From: Astropecten irregularis
Taxonomy: Eukaryota; Echinodermata; Asteroidea; Paxillosida; Astropectinidae
Direction of reading: 5' to 3'
Length of the DNA: 64,000 bases
NCBI GenBank assembly: GCA_963971285.1
Contig: OZ020250.1
Coordinates: 16,042,499-16,106,498 of the forward strand
In this document: one piece after another, positions 59,014-64,000 of the stretch
Layout: every line of letters starts with the position of its first letter
Numbering within the stretch: position 1 is the first letter of the stretch
Translations under genes and position numbers: made by a program
The notes under the pieces: model-generated
What the model was told of the DNA's origin: nothing
The model's database searches: none
Seen by the model: the letters and a program-made list of their open reading frames with translations, nothing else

Positions 59014-59307
59014 AAAGATCAAATTCAACTAATCTGACTAAGATTTCCCATGGTTTGTGCACGGGGTGTACTGTCGTAGAAATCTTTCCCATTCGTCTAG
59101 TACTTGGACTGTTTCCTCCATATATGCATCCATCATAATAAAACAAGTTGCTAGCATATTGAGCTTACAATGGCAATTTTAATATATTATCATTATTGCC
59201 AACTGACCTTGTTGAAGCATCATTGAAATGTGATATAAAGTTAGGCTTCAATAGACATTATATAATCCCCTCCCTGAATATAACCTTGTAACTTTTAACA
59301 ATGGCTA

Positions 59308-59649
59308 GAAGGTACAGTACAGGATTGGTAACAAACAGAACACCCATGTTCACAGATCTACGTATAACTTTCAGAATAAGAAGATGGTGCTGGTAGAAAC
59401 ATACCGTTAACATATTTCTGCCTGAAATGGTGTATTTGTCCAGAACTTAGTAAAACAAAGACCGGAAACAGTTTTGATCTCGGGTTTATAAAAACTATTC
59501 TTCATGTTTAATAAGAAATATCGAGTTAGGTTTTTCCTATTTTCTTGTGACCCACAATTTTCACAGGTTTATTATTTCATTATATGCTGGATCAGACAAA
59601 GTGTAAGTGCTGTTCTGTGACCTTCACCAATCAAGTATTATGCCTTTAA
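59308..59649. mobile_element. TTAA-type MITE family B, copy 4
   Basis: AAGGTACAGTACAGGATTGG through GAAGATGGTGCTGGTAGAAA to CTGTGACCTTCACC and TGCCTTTAA closely follows the copy at 26,759-27,120, in the same orientation. Confidence 0.78.
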
Positions 59650-60324
59650 AGTTTAAATGTAAACCCTCAATTTGGGAAAAAAACTCCAGACAATCATGTT
59701 TCTTTTCATCAGCTCCTCCTACAAATAATTTATGAACACAAATTCTAAATGTACATTTGTTTGAATTTAAGGCCTACAAGTTCCAACACAAACTTGACCC
59801 AACATGGTGGAATACACATATCTTCCCGTTAGTCAGTCTAGTCTCAAATTTATGTAAATTTAATTCACAACCTGTAAATGATGCAACACATGGACACATT
59901 AAAATGAATTCCCATAAAAGCAATTGATTTTGTTTTCATTTCAAATTATCAAGGGTTGTCTGACCATGGAGGTATAAAAAGGCTGACCTTGTACATTTTG
60001 TTAAGTGTTATCAAAGGTTTTGGCGTGTGTGTGTGGTTTTTTCCAAATTGTCCAGGGTTGTCTGTCCTTGTACATGTTGGTCCATGTTATCCAGTATCAG
60101 GATTATTGATTTATAATATAAGCTCCAGATGGTCCCATATGTATGGAAGGTAAATACCTCCATTCAGTTTATCATTGCTGTGGGCAGTTTTCCTAGCTGT
60201 GTAGTCTCTCAAACATCCACACTGCAAATATGCAGTGCACTTCATATTGTGATTTTTTGCTTAGGTAAGCTGTTATGAGTGGATTCAGAGCACATGTGTA
60301 TTTTTCTCTCTTTTTTAAACACAG
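59650..60324. other. UPP 5' intron or flank, no gene seen
   Basis: AT-rich sequence between a MITE and the first UPP coding exon. The ORF at 59,956-60,153 has no recognised family and lacks exon borders. Confidence 0.5.
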
Positions 60325-60352
60325 ACTGTGAGACCAGCACAGGGAAAACAAA

Positions 60353-64000
<3,648 letters not shown>

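Overview
This is nuclear DNA from an animal, not from a microbe. The genes are split by GT-AG introns, most of the window is non-coding, and many small inverted-repeat transposons are present. The two protein genes most resemble deuterostome genes. The repeat landscape (abundant TACATGTA, many TAGGCCTA-like words, dense MITEs) suggests a marine invertebrate deuterostome, perhaps an echinoderm. That placement is an impression from sequence style and was not tested by a search.

Layout. Roughly 1-48.7 kb is a gene-poor stretch in which I find no convincing coding exon. It holds two tandem-repeat arrays (about 2.48-2.88 kb and 7.0-7.69 kb), many non-autonomous DNA transposons, a tRNA-derived SINE (47.1 kb), and a few CpG- or motif-rich segments that could be promoters or enhancers (8.69-8.9, 29.08-29.4 and 40.1-40.57 kb). 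Four hAT-like elements still carry exact 8-bp target duplications. One Harbinger-like element has a TTA duplication.

48,758-55,783 on the minus strand is a complete eight-exon HUS1 gene. The assembled reading frame is 280 codons plus stop, the same length as human HUS1, and all seven introns have GT-AG ends and keep the frame. It encodes the HUS1 subunit of the RAD9-RAD1-HUS1 (9-1-1) DNA-damage checkpoint clamp. 56,358-56,430 on the plus strand is an intact tRNA-Arg(CCG). From 60,353 to the window end on the plus strand are the first six coding exons of a uridine phosphorylase gene (UPP1/UPP2 family). Its last ~80-90 codons lie beyond position 64,000. HUS1 and UPP are head to head. In the human genome HUS1 and UPP1 also lie near each other in the same relative orientation on 7p12, so this looks like an old linkage.

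The genes have no evident shared function: one is a checkpoint clamp, the other a pyrimidine salvage enzyme. The most unusual points are a HUS1 exon that starts with a perfect 5' splice-site sequence right after its acceptor (a recursive-splicing motif), a perfect 45-bp-arm palindrome inside a MITE, a pair of inverted MITEs flanking the HUS1/UPP promoter region, a MITE family carrying the CRE TGACGTCA, and a transposon nested in a repeat whose empty version exists elsewhere in the window. I see no new multi-gene system here.
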